Shown here in pieces: positions 25,501 through 34,500 of a stretch of DNA of 40,361 nt. Position numbers and translations under genes: made by a program. The stretch lies in the NCBI GenBank assembly GCA_930986425.1, contig CAKNJR010000015.1, positions 1 to 40,361 on the forward strand. Direction: 5' to 3'. Each line of letters opens with the position of its first letter. Positions within the stretch are counted from its first letter, which is position 1. Source of the DNA: an uncultured Clostridium sp. (GTDB lineage Bacteria; Bacillota; Clostridia; TANB77; CAG-508). The notes under the pieces are model-generated. The model searched no databases. It saw nothing but the letters and a program-made list of their open reading frames with translations, and was not told the origin of the DNA.

Positions 25501-28500
25501 CAAACTGGTATAATTTATATTTATATCAAGATAGCTCATTGTATTCATTAAACCCATATGCAAACTTAGCAAGTGTAAGTTCTTCAATGATATGGAGTTC
25601 ACAATGGGATTCGATGTTAAATTATATACTAAAAGGAGCAGATAACGGAAAAGTTACAACTAAAGTTGGACAGCAGAAAAATGTACTAAGTAATTCGGCA
25701 CAAGACAGTTCAGACATAATAAACAACATATATGACTTAGGTTCAAATGCATATGAATGGACACAAGAAGCAAATAATATAAATTACAGAATATATAGAG
25801 GTGGAGGTTATGATAGCACAATTATAAAAACACCGTCTACAAGAAGCTCAGTAGTACCAGATGATATGGGACCAATATTTGGAACAAGGCTAAGCTTATA
25901 TATGCAAAGTACAAATGACGTAACAGGGCCATCAGTAAGTATACAAAATACAAATCCAGCATCAAATGCAATAACAGTTACAGTAAGAGCAGTAGATAGA
26001 GAAACAGGAGTAAGTACATATCAATTCTATATAGGAACAGATAGCTCTAATTTGCAAAGAGTAGGAGAAATTAGTACAAATGAATATATGTACACAGGCT
26101 TAACTCAAAATACCACATATTACATAAGAGTAGATGCAGTAGATGGAGCAGGAAATGTAGGACAAAGTGAAGTAGTAGAAGTAACAACAACAGGATTAGG
26201 AGCGATAGCAAATACTGCAATAACACTAAATCAAATGTATGGCTCAGATGGAAATGGTATAGTGCAATTAAACTTAGCAGAAGAACATTCAAATACAGGA
26301 TATGAAATAAGATATAAAATAAATGGACAAGGAGATTACGCATCAGGAAGTTTAATCACAGGACTACATAATGGAGATATAATAACAGCCGTTGTAGCAG
26401 ATAACAATAATATGTCAGATGATGAATTTAGAGTAGAAGTAACTGGACTTGAAGAATACGCATATATAGACGCAAATGGAAATATTTATACGGAAGAAGA
26501 AGCTATACAAAATTCTGGAAATACATCATATGATACAAACATAACATATACAGATGAAAGCGGTGCCACAGCAACAATACCAGCAGGATTCAAAGTAGGT
26601 GTAACAAGTACAGTAAACACAATAAATAATGGTTTAGTAGTACAAGATGAAGACGGAAATGAATTTGTATGGGTACCAGCAACAGCAATAGAAACAAATA
26701 CATCAACAACATCAAGCGAAAAAGCAATGGCAAGATATCAATCAGGATATAGTGAAGATAGTAGTAAACAATTCTTTGAAGGAATACTATACAGCTTTAG
26801 TGGAACAACTTCTACAAAAAGAAGAAATAGCCCAGCACTTGGAACAAGTACATATAGAGAGCCAAGCTTAGTTACAGGTGGAGCAGATTATACTTGGAAT
26901 GTAGGAAATGGAGAAGCAGTAGGTACATCATATGATACTCTAGAAGATTACTATAAACGTATGGGATTTGGAGCAAATACCAGTGTAAATGCATTTAGTA
27001 GTTATACAGAATTTGGAGCATATATGAACCAAGAATATAGCAATATGATACAAAGTGTAGATAAATATGGTGGATTCTATGTAGGAAGGTATGAAACAAG
27101 TACTACAAATAATGAAAATACAGTAACGGCTACATCAGTAGTACAAAGTAAGTTAAATGCAAAACCTATAAATAATGGAGTATGGTACAGAGATTATTAC
27201 GCACTAGATAGCAATATAAACTTAAATAATCCATATTATGGTTCAAGAAGTGTAACAAGTTCAATGATATGGGGAAGTCAATGGGATGCAATGATAAACT
27301 GGATGTTACAAGATGAAAGAACAGCAAGTTTTGTAACAGAAATAACAGGAAATCATACAGAAGTAGTGTCAAATACAGGTATGTATACAAATGACTTAGC
27401 TAAAAACATATTTGATTTAGCTGCCAATGTAACAGAGTGGACACAAACTGGAGATAGTTCTAATAAAAGATATGCAAGAGGAAGTACAGCAGGAAATATC
27501 AATACTGTAGTTGGTCAGTTTACAGCATCAAGTTATAATACTAGATGGTCACCTCCAACAAGCTCAACAATAGAATATACTTTAAATTCAAGTAATGGAG
27601 AAGTTTATGGTAATTTCTTAGGAACAAGACTTTCACTATACATAAAAGACAGCGCAGATACAACAGCACCAGAAGTAACAGTAGATAATGCGGAAGCAGG
27701 AACAAATAATGTAGAAGTAAGAGTTACAGCAAAAGATAATGAGTCAGGAATAAATAAGTTTACATATTCAATAAGCTTAGTAGATTTTAATTCACCAGAC
27801 TTTAATGAAGAAACGAGTGTAGTACAAAAAATTACAGCATATGCAGATGTATATACATTTACAGGACTAAACCAAAATCAAACATATTATGTAAGAGTAG
27901 AAGCCATAAATGGTGTAGGTTTAACAGGAACAGCATATAGTGAAGAAGTAAAAACAAGCCCATTAAATGTACAAGAAGGAGCAATAGTCCTTGAAAAAGT
28001 ATGGGGAAAAGATAGAGATGGAAAAGCGTACTTTGAAATAAGTGATGAAACAAATTTTGAGGTTGAAGGTTATTACCTAGAACATCAAGTAGACAAAGGT
28101 GGAACTAATGGCTATGACGAAAATGGCGAGTGGATACAAACAGATACAGTAACTAATTTATCAGTAGGTGATGTAATATATACAAGACTAAGTGATGGAA
28201 TAAACAATGGAGCATATATAATGAGTTCACCAATAACAGAGCTAGAAACATTTTCTGAAGTGTATGATGAAACTACAGTTTATGAAGATTATGATACTGT
28301 TGTAACAGAAGATGGAACAGAAAGCCAAGAATTAGTTGGAACAGCATATATACCAGCAGGATTTAGAGTATCAACATCAAGCTTGACAAATAAAATAGCA
28401 AATGGACTAGTAATAGAAGATGAAGATGGAAATCAATATGTATGGATACCAGTAGAAAATGCAGTATATGATGAACAAACCCCAATAAATGCAAGTTATA

Positions 28501-29315
28501 AACCAATGTTTAGATTGCAACAAAATAGCAATCAATATTATGAAAGTGTATATTATACCTTTTCAGGAATAACATCTTCAGGAAGTTCGGGCTATAGATT
28601 AGGAACGGCAAACCAAAGAGAGCCAAGTTTAGTAACAAATAGTAGCGCAAACTATTCATGGATATATACCGCAGGAAATAGTTTTGATGCAACAAACTAT
28701 AATAAATTAGCAGATTTAGGAATAAGTAGTCCAAATGATATGGGAGCATATTTAAATAATCAATATACAGAAATGGCACAGAGCATAATAAAATATGGAG
28801 GCTACTATGTAGGAAGATATGAAACAAGTTTGTACACAGAACAAGGAACTAATTCAACGAATGGAGTAATAGCAAAATCAATAAAAGATGTAACACCAAT
28901 GGCAAGCGTTGACTGGTATAAAATGTACTTAGTAGAGAATAGTGGTTATACAAATAATCCATATAATAAATCAAGTAGTGTAGGAAGTATGATGATAACA
29001 GGAAGTCAGTGGGATACAATGTTAAACTTCATCCTAACTGGCTCAGATAAAAATAAAGTAACTGCGGCTACAGGAAATCATACAGGAACTAGAGAAGAAA
29101 CCGGATTATTTGGAAGTGACATAATGAGTAACATTTTCGACCTAGGCTCGAACGTACGTGAGTGGACGCTGGAGGCTTCGTCGTCGACCTATCGTGTCCT
29201 TCGTGGAGGCCTTTACAATGTTATAGATGCCTATCCTGCAAGCTACCGCAATTACTACAGTCCGACGTCTGCGGACTACGCTACAGGTTCCCGCCTCTCA
29301 CTTTATGTTAAGTAA
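22575..29315 (+). CDS. Giant prepilin-leader protein: FN3-like modules, three FGE/C-type-lectin domains, DGR-type variable end
   Basis: About 2246 residues. The start MKNIREEKG-LTILTLAVTIII is a class III prepilin leader. FN3-like modules with (Y/F)TGLxxxTxYxIxVxxxDxxGN occur at about 156-258, 258-358, 440-540, 1115-1205 and 1695-1795. Three repeats of an FGE/SUMF1-like, C-type-lectin-type domain lie at about 775-1110, 1328-1690 and 1918-2246. Each has EYVWIP, GGFYVGRYET, SQWDxML, NIxDLxxNxxEWT, RG and GTRLSLY, without FGE catalytic cysteines. The last 60 codons are GC-rich and read like a DGR variable region. Start chosen for the short leader and AAGGG 6 nt upstream; in-frame GTG 22521 and ATG 22539 lack SD. 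It is controlled by leader A. Confidence 0.85.
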   Translation: MKNIREEKGLTILTLAVTIIIMLILASVAIRLSIGNNGIISETTNAVEGYTNAVEQEQEGTNRFIENVNGVLAEQGDISTTLTGENESINEAPNIDIVGWTSTGGVVEISTKTEYITQYRIGTGSWQEYVGQVNVDNENTIYARYTKDNEVSQVVSKIVEDTNGPELTITEEVINGGEISIKVTAQDKEMGMPEPPTYNYYIKLKDGNTYQTAGHNTTGEYTYTGLQEYSLYDIRVITTDIAGNQGIVIGEGQIESVDTDAPTIDLRAIEVTTRTITVNANATDEGSGIKEYKFYIGTTEGEYGEAIVQDGANGEEPNTEGFGICTFENLTQHTTYYIKVEVTDNAGNTAEQEITIRTYLIPSEIENTIDWNESEVPETATADVSFSTEENFNIVYTETLTDGEPSDWQAYEEGTILNKTNGSTIYVCLTDGLNYGEYTTVNVTDFEGPLVNIETSGVTTNAVTVNVTAEDRGAGMPENPVYSYYIKESGEDEYELKAEEIEQPYYTFTGLNNKTVYDIKVETKDKIGNLGDDTISATLENLIFESNVTLRGIIWHNGLATITVQNNSDEYDMQYQIAPDGTAVDDSGSWTVLTEKTAYISGLEDKSVVYIKLTDGVNATEGYATFNIDNPSQDSYTEQELAEDTTRNSYDILGISVNSNEVQTVINEEQENAILYSYYYKNINEDEYTLISTNTYYNEPAVITDVIEGGIYKILVTALFEDGNSYAVTRSENKATTIALAQADVNETYAENRTYIDNSSTLSLINSAGESRETEAGYTVSLPATFRISTSETEGQVSEGVVLEDSLNNEYVWIPVDDAIYDGVTPYPTSTANAETRTYKPMAIRQTGYEDYYEGIIYTFNGSLSYKNSSNTGIGQSGYREPSLLTNNSADGYTWRMSNIIGNRYDADSNFYNTILGFDSTTEMGEYMAANYNSMVTSVDSYGGFYVGRYETTVETASDSTYVVGSKPNSQVLATTNWYNLYLYQDSSLYSLNPYANLASVSSSMIWSSQWDSMLNYILKGADNGKVTTKVGQQKNVLSNSAQDSSDIINNIYDLGSNAYEWTQEANNINYRIYRGGGYDSTIIKTPSTRSSVVPDDMGPIFGTRLSLYMQSTNDVTGPSVSIQNTNPASNAITVTVRAVDRETGVSTYQFYIGTDSSNLQRVGEISTNEYMYTGLTQNTTYYIRVDAVDGAGNVGQSEVVEVTTTGLGAIANTAITLNQMYGSDGNGIVQLNLAEEHSNTGYEIRYKINGQGDYASGSLITGLHNGDIITAVVADNNNMSDDEFRVEVTGLEEYAYIDANGNIYTEEEAIQNSGNTSYDTNITYTDESGATATIPAGFKVGVTSTVNTINNGLVVQDEDGNEFVWVPATAIETNTSTTSSEKAMARYQSGYSEDSSKQFFEGILYSFSGTTSTKRRNSPALGTSTYREPSLVTGGADYTWNVGNGEAVGTSYDTLEDYYKRMGFGANTSVNAFSSYTEFGAYMNQEYSNMIQSVDKYGGFYVGRYETSTTNNENTVTATSVVQSKLNAKPINNGVWYRDYYALDSNINLNNPYYGSRSVTSSMIWGSQWDAMINWMLQDERTASFVTEITGNHTEVVSNTGMYTNDLAKNIFDLAANVTEWTQTGDSSNKRYARGSTAGNINTVVGQFTASSYNTRWSPPTSSTIEYTLNSSNGEVYGNFLGTRLSLYIKDSADTTAPEVTVDNAEAGTNNVEVRVTAKDNESGINKFTYSISLVDFNSPDFNEETSVVQKITAYADVYTFTGLNQNQTYYVRVEAINGVGLTGTAYSEEVKTSPLNVQEGAIVLEKVWGKDRDGKAYFEISDETNFEVEGYYLEHQVDKGGTNGYDENGEWIQTDTVTNLSVGDVIYTRLSDGINNGAYIMSSPITELETFSEVYDETTVYEDYDTVVTEDGTESQELVGTAYIPAGFRVSTSSLTNKIANGLVIEDEDGNQYVWIPVENAVYDEQTPINASYKPMFRLQQNSNQYYESVYYTFSGITSSGSSGYRLGTANQREPSLVTNSSANYSWIYTAGNSFDATNYNKLADLGISSPNDMGAYLNNQYTEMAQSIIKYGGYYVGRYETSLYTEQGTNSTNGVIAKSIKDVTPMASVDWYKMYLVENSGYTNNPYNKSSSVGSMMITGSQWDTMLNFILTGSDKNKVTAATGNHTGTREETGLFGSDIMSNIFDLGSNVREWTLEASSSTYRVLRGGLYNVIDAYPASYRNYYSPTSADYATGSRLSLYVK
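29138..29315 (+). other. Candidate DGR variable region (VR)
   Basis: Within one codon run the base composition jumps: by hand count about 90 of 163 bases (29138-29300) are G or C, against roughly 30% around it, and A falls to about 20% in a gene that is very A-rich. The stretch is the extreme C-terminus of the third FGE/C-lectin domain, running from NVREWT through RVLRGG and PASYRNYY to GSRLSLYVK. This matches known DGR targets (RGG then variable sites, ending in G[FS]RL). No template repeat or reverse transcriptase lies in the window. Confidence 0.75.
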
Positions 29316-29359
29316 AACTGACTATTAAAGTTGTGAACACTATATAGATAATTCAATAA

Positions 29360-29387
29360 TTGCCCAAGTTAGATGATACTTGGGCAA
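29360..29387. repeat. Hairpin 44 nt after the variable region
   Basis: TTGCCCAAGT (29360-29369) pairs perfectly with ACTTGGGCAA (29378-29387), loop of 8. There is no T-run, so it is a poor terminator. DGR targets often carry a stem-loop just 3' of the variable region that aids homing; this one is somewhat distant for that. Confidence 0.6.
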
Positions 29388-29488
29388 AAGGAATAAAGCT
29401 AAAAACAAATATTTTGAGTACATAATTATTTATAAAAAATCTGATGCTTAAATTAAAAAGCATATTAAAAAATCAAAGGAGAAAACTT

Positions 29489-29968
29489 ATGATTAAAACC
29501 AAAAATAATAACAAAAAAACAATTATCATTTTAGTAATTGCTGTAATTCTAATTATTGCAGTAGTGGCAATCTACTTAATAAATAGAGCTGGTAATTCAG
29601 ACGGAAATGAAAATAACCAAACTGAAAACCAAGTAGAAAGCTATGTGCAAGAAATAGAAGATGGCATAAAAGTAAATACAAGCACAGCAATGAACACAAG
29701 TAAAACACTTGGCGATTTGTTAATTACAAATATTCAGCTAAGTAATAGAAGTGGAATGACAAGCTTTTTAGCAGATGTAAAAAATAATGGAACAGAGGCA
29801 ACACCAGTAAAAACAATACAAATAACATTGCTTTCATATGACGGAGAAGAATTAGCAAAATTAACAGGAGTTATAAACTCACTAGAACCAGGAGAAACAA
29901 CTGAATTAAATATAGCTACAACCTCTAATTACATAACTGCATATGACTTTAGAATAGAAGAAAAATAA
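29489..29968 (+). CDS. Small membrane-anchored FxLYD-like protein
   Basis: 159 residues: a basic start (MIKTKNNNKKT), one membrane helix (about 11-32), and a polar N/E/Q linker. An Ig-like beta domain (about 70-159) completes it. The pattern SFLADVKNNGTEATPVKTIQ, LLSYDGEELAKLTGVINSLEPGE and the closing ITAYDFRIEE fits FxLYD-type modules. The start is taken at 29489 because AAAGGAG lies 8 nt upstream; the longer in-frame version has no SD. It follows the giant surface gene at 173 nt and may share its transcript. Role unknown. Confidence 0.72.
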   Translation: MIKTKNNNKKTIIILVIAVILIIAVVAIYLINRAGNSDGNENNQTENQVESYVQEIEDGIKVNTSTAMNTSKTLGDLLITNIQLSNRSGMTSFLADVKNNGTEATPVKTIQITLLSYDGEELAKLTGVINSLEPGETTELNIATTSNYITAYDFRIEEK

Positions 29969-29973
29969 TGAAA

Positions 29974-30033
29974 ACTCTATTAATCTATTTAATTTTGTAT
30001 TATCTACAAAAATAGGTTAATAGAGTATTTTTT
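29974..30033 (+). terminator. Terminator after the FxLYD-like gene
   Basis: ACTCTATTAA (29974-29983) pairs with TTAATAGAGT (30017-30026), extended by CTATTT/AAATAG, then ATTTTTT. Confidence 0.88.
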
Positions 30034-30353
30034 GTGATTAACTTGAAGTTTATTATATAGCTTACAGCATAATTATATACATTAAAATGTCGAATCTTGT
30101 AGAAAAATGTCGACGAAAAATTATTAAAAAATGCAAAAAGTATAGACATATAATGGAAAACATAATATACTTATTTCATACTTAAAAATCAATTGATTTT
30201 ATTCAATAATATTTATTAAAAAGCTTTTATTAATTCATATTAATTCAAGAAAATTACAATTCAAAATGAATTCAAACGAAAGAGCAAATTAAATTTAATA
30301 ATTAGTTAAGCTTGGCAAAATAAATACGAGCTTTATTAATTGCACATTAAAAC
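30034..30353. other. AT-rich gene-free stretch
   Basis: No ORF of note. It holds two Spo0A-box-like words 20 bp apart, TGTCGAA (30088-30094) and TGTCGAC (30108-30114), and a 16-bp perfect palindrome AAAATCAATTGATTTT (30185-30200). Nothing else is recognised. Confidence 0.5.
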
Positions 30354-30382
30354 TTGACGAAATATAGTATAAGTAATATAAT
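30354..30382 (+). promoter_or_regulatory. Promoter of the Rpn-type gene
   Basis: TTGACG (30354-30359), 17-bp spacer, TATAAT (30377-30382). Because the -35 overlaps an apparent TTG start, translation must begin later, at 30396. Confidence 0.75.
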
Positions 30383-30395
30383 GAAGGAGAAAGAT

Positions 30396-31514
30396 ATGAA
30401 GATACACTTAATACAAAATGATGATATTGAAGAATTTAAAACAGAAAAGCATAAGCCTAAGTTAAGGCTACTAACAAATGATGTAGATTACTTGAATACT
30501 GATGATAGTAATAAAAGTGTTTTCGAAGTTGCTGAAGAAAAAGCAGAGTATACTTTTGAGAAAAAATATACAACTAATTTTAATGACAAAATAATGAGGC
30601 AAATACTAAAAGACAAGAATCAAGCATCCATGTGCCTAAACGAATGGCTAAATATAAAGCCAGGATATGAAATAAAGCCAGAAGAAATAGAAGAAGTAAC
30701 AGAGAGCTATATAACAAAAGATTGGTCAAATAGGGAAACTGATATAGTCTATAAGGACCAAAAATATGATGGAGTATTCTATTTAATAGAACATCAAACG
30801 AAAGTAAATTATAAAATGGCAAAAAGAATAGCAGAATACAAAAATGAAATAGAAAATCATTATGAAATAAATCGTTCTAAAAAAGATACAGAGAATTTTA
30901 AAAGAATAGCTAATGTAACAGCATTGGTTATATATACAGAAGATGAAGAATGGAAAGCAAAAAGAAATATAGAAGAAATAAAAATCAAAAATCCAAGATT
31001 ACAAGTAAATCCAAAAGAAGATTATGAAATAATAAGTATAAATGACTATACTCTAAAAGAATTGGAGACAAAAGTAAAAAGAAATGGAGAAAATGTAATA
31101 TTAAAATTAGCATTAATAAATAAATTAGGAAAGCTAAAAAACGAAGCAATAATGCTAGAAGAAATGAGAAATATCAAAATAACTTTAAACCAAATAGATT
31201 ATATAGCATCATACATAAATGAAAGAGTAGCAAGAAAACAAGGTAAAGAAGTAGCAAAACTAATGATAAAAACAATAGAGGAGAAATTAGAAAAAGAGGA
31301 GGAAAAAAATATGTTAGAAGCATTTGTAGACAGATTTCTAGATATGGCAGATGAAAAAGAGAAAAAAGGGGAAAAACGTGGTATTTCAGAAGGAATAAGC
31401 CAAGTTGCAATAAATATGCTTAAAGAGAAATGTGACAAAAAAATGATAAAAAAATGCACGGGATTAAGTGATGCAAAGATAAAAGAACTAGAAAAAACAT
31501 TACAAAACGCATAA
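30396..31514 (+). CDS. Rpn-family PD-(D/E)XK nuclease/putative transposase
   Basis: A 372-residue member of the recombination-promoting nuclease (Rpn/YhgA-like) family. The nuclease core lies near 60-250, with D116 (ETDIVY) and the family's E-x-Q form of the PD-(D/E)XK site at E132-H-Q134 (LIEHQTKVNYKMAKRIAEY). The C-terminus has the usual tail: a helical K/E region (about 300-330), then GISEGISQVAINMLKEK and KKCTGLSDAKIKELEKTL. The start is placed at 30396, after AAGGAGAAAG and downstream of the promoter. Rpn proteins often come in many genomic copies and may act on DNA damage or phage DNA. No terminal repeats are seen. Confidence 0.83.
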   Translation: MKIHLIQNDDIEEFKTEKHKPKLRLLTNDVDYLNTDDSNKSVFEVAEEKAEYTFEKKYTTNFNDKIMRQILKDKNQASMCLNEWLNIKPGYEIKPEEIEEVTESYITKDWSNRETDIVYKDQKYDGVFYLIEHQTKVNYKMAKRIAEYKNEIENHYEINRSKKDTENFKRIANVTALVIYTEDEEWKAKRNIEEIKIKNPRLQVNPKEDYEIISINDYTLKELETKVKRNGENVILKLALINKLGKLKNEAIMLEEMRNIKITLNQIDYIASYINERVARKQGKEVAKLMIKTIEEKLEKEEEKNMLEAFVDRFLDMADEKEKKGEKRGISEGISQVAINMLKEKCDKKMIKKCTGLSDAKIKELEKTLQNA

Positions 31515-31535
31515 TAGACAGTAAACATAACATGC

Positions 31536-31564
31536 TTGTATTTTTTACAAATTTGTGCTAAAAT
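31536..31564 (+). promoter_or_regulatory. mfd promoter
   Basis: TTGTAT (31536-31541), 17-bp spacer, TGC-TAAAAT extended -10 (31559-31564). Confidence 0.55.
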
Positions 31565-31587
31565 ATTAATATTAGGGAGACCAACGT

Positions 31588-34500
31588 ATGAACTATATAT
31601 TAAGAGATTTGGCATCAACACAAAAATACAAGTCATTTAAGGAAAAAATACAAAATAAAGCATACCCGGTAGAAATATCGGGTCTTGTTCCTGTGGCTAA
31701 AACAGAGCTTATAGGAGCATTATTTGAAGAGGAAAGAATGCCAATTTGCATTATTACATACAATGAGATGCAAGCAAAAGAACTTGAAAAGAACTTAAGT
31801 TATTTTGCAAACAAGGTGGAGTATTTTCCTAAAAGAGAAATTTCAATATATGATTATGATGCTGAAAGCAATGATATAGAATATGAAAGAATACAAGTTT
31901 TGAACAACATTTATAAAGGAAAAACAAAAATAGTTATAACAACTATCGAAGCAATTATGCAAAAAATGATTGCAAAAGAAACTTTGTATAATACTGTTTT
32001 AAAACTTAACTTAACAGACACAATAAGCCATGAAGAACTTAAAAAAAGCCTTGTTCAAATGGGTTATAAAAGGGTTGACTTGATTGAAAGTAGGGGCGAG
32101 TTTAGCATTAGAGGCGACATTGTAGACATTGGCTTAACTGATACAGAAGGCGTAAGAATTGAGTTTTGGGGAGATGACATTGACTCAATTCGAAAATTTA
32201 AAATCTCTTCACAAAGATCCACAGATATGTTAAAAACTGTGGAAATTTGTCCTGCTACAGAGATGATTTTAGAAAATAGTATCCAAAATGTCTGCGCGAG
32301 AATAGAAAAATTAGATAATTATTCTTTTGAAGATATAGAGATTATACAAAATGGTGATTATACTACAAGAATTGACAAATATTTTAATGAATTTTATACA
32401 AATCAAGTAAGCTTTTTAGATTACATACCTAATTTTACAATATTTTTGGATGAGCCTGAAAAAATAAAGCAAAGAGTAGAAGCTATCCAAAAAGAAAATG
32501 AAAACTTAATAAAGGCTCTAATTGAAAAAGAAAAGCCGGTTCCAGAAGCACTAAGTAATTTGAATAATTATACTTTTGAAATTAAAGAAAGTGTAAATTT
32601 ATTTGAACAAGATACTTTGAAAAATGATTTTAATACTAAAGAAATTAACTTAGTAAAAGGCGATGTTAAGGACCTAGAGGAGCGCATAAATGAGTATGTG
32701 CAAAACAATAAAAAGGTTGTTATTTTAGCAGGAGATAAGGATAATACTACAAAAGTTTTAAGAGCGCTTAATAATGCTGGTGAAATAGAAACCAATGATA
32801 ATTTAAATGAAAACAAAATTAAACCGGCAATTTCGAAAGCAAAAGCAAGTAGCGATAAAACAAATTTGACAAGCATAAGAAGATTTAAAGGCAATCAAGT
32901 TGTTTATGCAGATTCTTTAGACAACATTAATTTAAAACAAGGCGAAGTTGTAATTTCTGAAGGAGCTTTAACTACTGGATTTGAAGATAAAGACACTAAT
33001 TTAGTTGTATTAAGCAGTGATGAATTTTTTTATAAAAATGTTAAACGTAAAAAAGTTTCAGACACATTTAAAAACAGTGAAAAAATAGTATTTGCAGACC
33101 TTAAAGTTGGAGATTATATTGTACATAAAAATCACGGTATTGGTATATTTACAGGTGTAAATACTATAAAAGTTGATGGTGTTACTAAAGATTTTATTCA
33201 ATTAAAGTACAGAGATGGAGACATTTTATATGTTCCAACAGAAGATTTGGACAATGTACGTAAATATATTGGTGCCGAAGGTAATTTGCAATTAAACAAG
33301 TTAGGAACTAAAGATTGGGAAAAGACAAAAGCTAGAGTTAAAGGCAATTTAAGAGCTGTTGCAAAAGAATTAATTGAACTATATGCCAAAAGGGAAAATG
33401 CAAAAGGCTTTGCTTTTTCAAAAGATACAGTATTTCAAAAACAATTTGAGGATAGTTTTGAGTACACAGAAACTAATGACCAGCTAAGGTGTATAGAAGA
33501 AGTTAAAAAGGATATGGAAAATCCAAGACCTATGGATAGACTTCTTTGTGGAGATGTTGGTTATGGAAAAACAGAGGTAGCAATAAGGGCAGCATTTAAG
33601 GCTGTTATGGATAGTAAGCAAGTTGCATACTTAGCACCAACAACCATATTGGCAAGCCAACAATACCAAGAGTTTAAAGAAAGAATGGCGGAATATCCAA
33701 TAAGAATTGAACTATTAAATAGATTTAAAACTCAAAAACAGCAAAAAGACATAGTAGAAAGATTAAAACAGGGCAAAGTAGACATAGTAATTGGAACTCA
33801 TAGAATACTTAGCAAAGATGTAGAGTTTAAAGATTTAGGACTTTTAATAATAGATGAGGAGCACAGATTTGGAGTAAAAGATAAAGAAAAAATAAAGCAA
33901 TATAAATCTACAATAGACGTTCTTACAATGACTGCAACTCCTATACCTAGAACGCTTCAAATGTCAGTTGTGGGAATAAGAGATATGTCAGTTATTTATG
34001 AGCCACCACAAAATAGAAAGCCTATTCAAACATATGTACTTGAATATGACAAAGAGGTTATAAAAGAAGCTATTACAAAAGAGCTAGAAAGAAATGGCCA
34101 AGTATTTTACATATATAATATTGTTGAGTCAATAGCCAGAAAAGCTCAAGAAATAGAAAGCTTGGTGCCTGAAGCAAAAGTTGCGTATGCTCATGGAAAA
34201 ATGAGTGGTGGTGAAATAGAAGATATAATGCAAGACTTCATAGATGGAAAAACTAATGTGTTAGTTTGCACAACAATACTAGAGTCAGGAATAGACATAC
34301 CAAATGCAAATACAATTATTGTTGAAAATGCAGACAGATTCGGCTTAGCACAACTTTATCAAATAAGAGGTAGAGTTGGTAGAAGCGATAAACAAGCCTA
34401 TGCATATATAACTTACAAGAGGGATAAAATGCTTTCAGAAGATGCAACTCAAAGATTAAAAGCTATAAAAGAATTTACTGAATTTGGTTCAGGATTTAAA

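Noticed and set aside
30396..31514. Rpn gene as part of an insertion sequence linked to the DGR gene
   Set aside because: No terminal inverted repeats or target duplications were found around it; it has its own promoter and is separated by a terminator from the surface gene.
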